Part shown: in pieces, positions 16,788 to 16,896 of the stretch
Position numbering within the stretch: the stretch's first letter is position 1
Layout: each line of letters starts with the position of its first letter
From: JAGQOZ01 sp041399205
GTDB taxonomy: Bacteria > Planctomycetota > Planctomycetia > Pirellulales > Pirellulaceae
DNA length: 16,896 nucleotides
Direction of reading: 5' to 3'
Assembly: GCA_041399205.1 (NCBI GenBank)
Contig: JAWKTK010000044.1
Coordinates: forward strand, 1-16,896
Translations under genes and position numbers: made by a program
Notes under the pieces: generated by a model
Told to the model about the DNA's origin: nothing
Databases searched by the model: none
The model's input: the letters and a program-made list of their open reading frames with translations, nothing else

Positions 16788-16792
16788 CTCCT
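16788..16792 (-). promoter_or_regulatory. Ribosome-binding site of the IS110 transposase
   Basis: AGGAG on the minus strand, 8 bp before ATG 16779; it decides the start against ATG 16785 (2 bp spacing) and TTG 16809. Confidence 0.75.
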
Positions 16793-16871
16793 AATTGAAG
16801 GTTGGGCAAATTCCTTCAATAGAAGTACTAGATTGTCCTCGTGTTGGTTTTTAATGAGTTTTGGGGACATA

Positions 16872-16896
16872 CCAGGGGACGGGGTTTGTTTTTTGG
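16872..16896 (+). repeat. REP-like motif cut by the window edge
   Basis: GGGGACGGGGTTTGTTTT at the right end is nearly identical to the motif at 8489. It lies about 95 bp upstream of the IS110 transposase start and continues outside the window. Confidence 0.65.

Overview
The window looks like a chromosomal piece from a marine planctomycete (Planctomycetota, Pirellulales/Rhodopirellula-like). That assignment is inferred from gene types, not from a marker gene. The evidence is a large secreted protein with PPC-like and dockerin-like calcium modules, small membrane proteins opening with the 'MRRFQISLRT' type of start, a two-domain universal stress protein, many insertion sequences, and GGGGACGGGG-type dispersed repeats.

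Layout. 1-2691 (+) is the 3' part of a gene for a large surface or secreted protein; the reading frame is open at the window edge. 2784-3254 (-) is an ankyrin-repeat fragment without a start. 3398-5432 is an apparently complete IS1634-like element with imperfect terminal inverted repeats, an intact DDE transposase and a perfect 24-bp palindrome just before the transposase start. 5481-5630 (-) is the catalytic C-terminus of a tyrosine recombinase cut off from its N-terminus. 5694-6467 (-) is a sugar-phosphate isomerase/epimerase TIM barrel with all metal ligands but no normal N-terminus.

From about 6.8 to 14.7 kb there is no convincing intact gene. Frame-by-frame reading recovers several decayed ones: a two-domain universal stress protein (6819-7650, -), a membrane/leucine-rich protein (7896-8326, +), a multi-spanning membrane protein (8641-9570, +), a REP-associated Y1 transposase (9964-11049, -), an ISL3 transposase (about 11390-12620, +), an unrecognised protein (12872-13540, - with possible pieces up to about 14080) and a second truncated copy of the Y1 transposase 3' end (14437-14607, -). 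Several keep nearly full gene length while carrying many small indels. That points to old neutral decay, not recent deletion.

15181-16779 (-) is an intact IS110-family DEDD transposase with about 480 bp of non-coding DNA downstream and a REP-like motif about 90 bp upstream at the window edge.

The genes do not form a pathway. The window reads as an accessory insertion and decay zone in which intact insertion sequences sit beside host genes and older mobile elements that have been cut and frameshifted. I did not find a convincing new multi-gene system. The most testable leads are the Y1 transposase remnants together with GGGGACGGGG repeats, the possible guide-RNA region of the IS110 element, and the unrecognised frameshifted gene at 12.9-13.5 kb.
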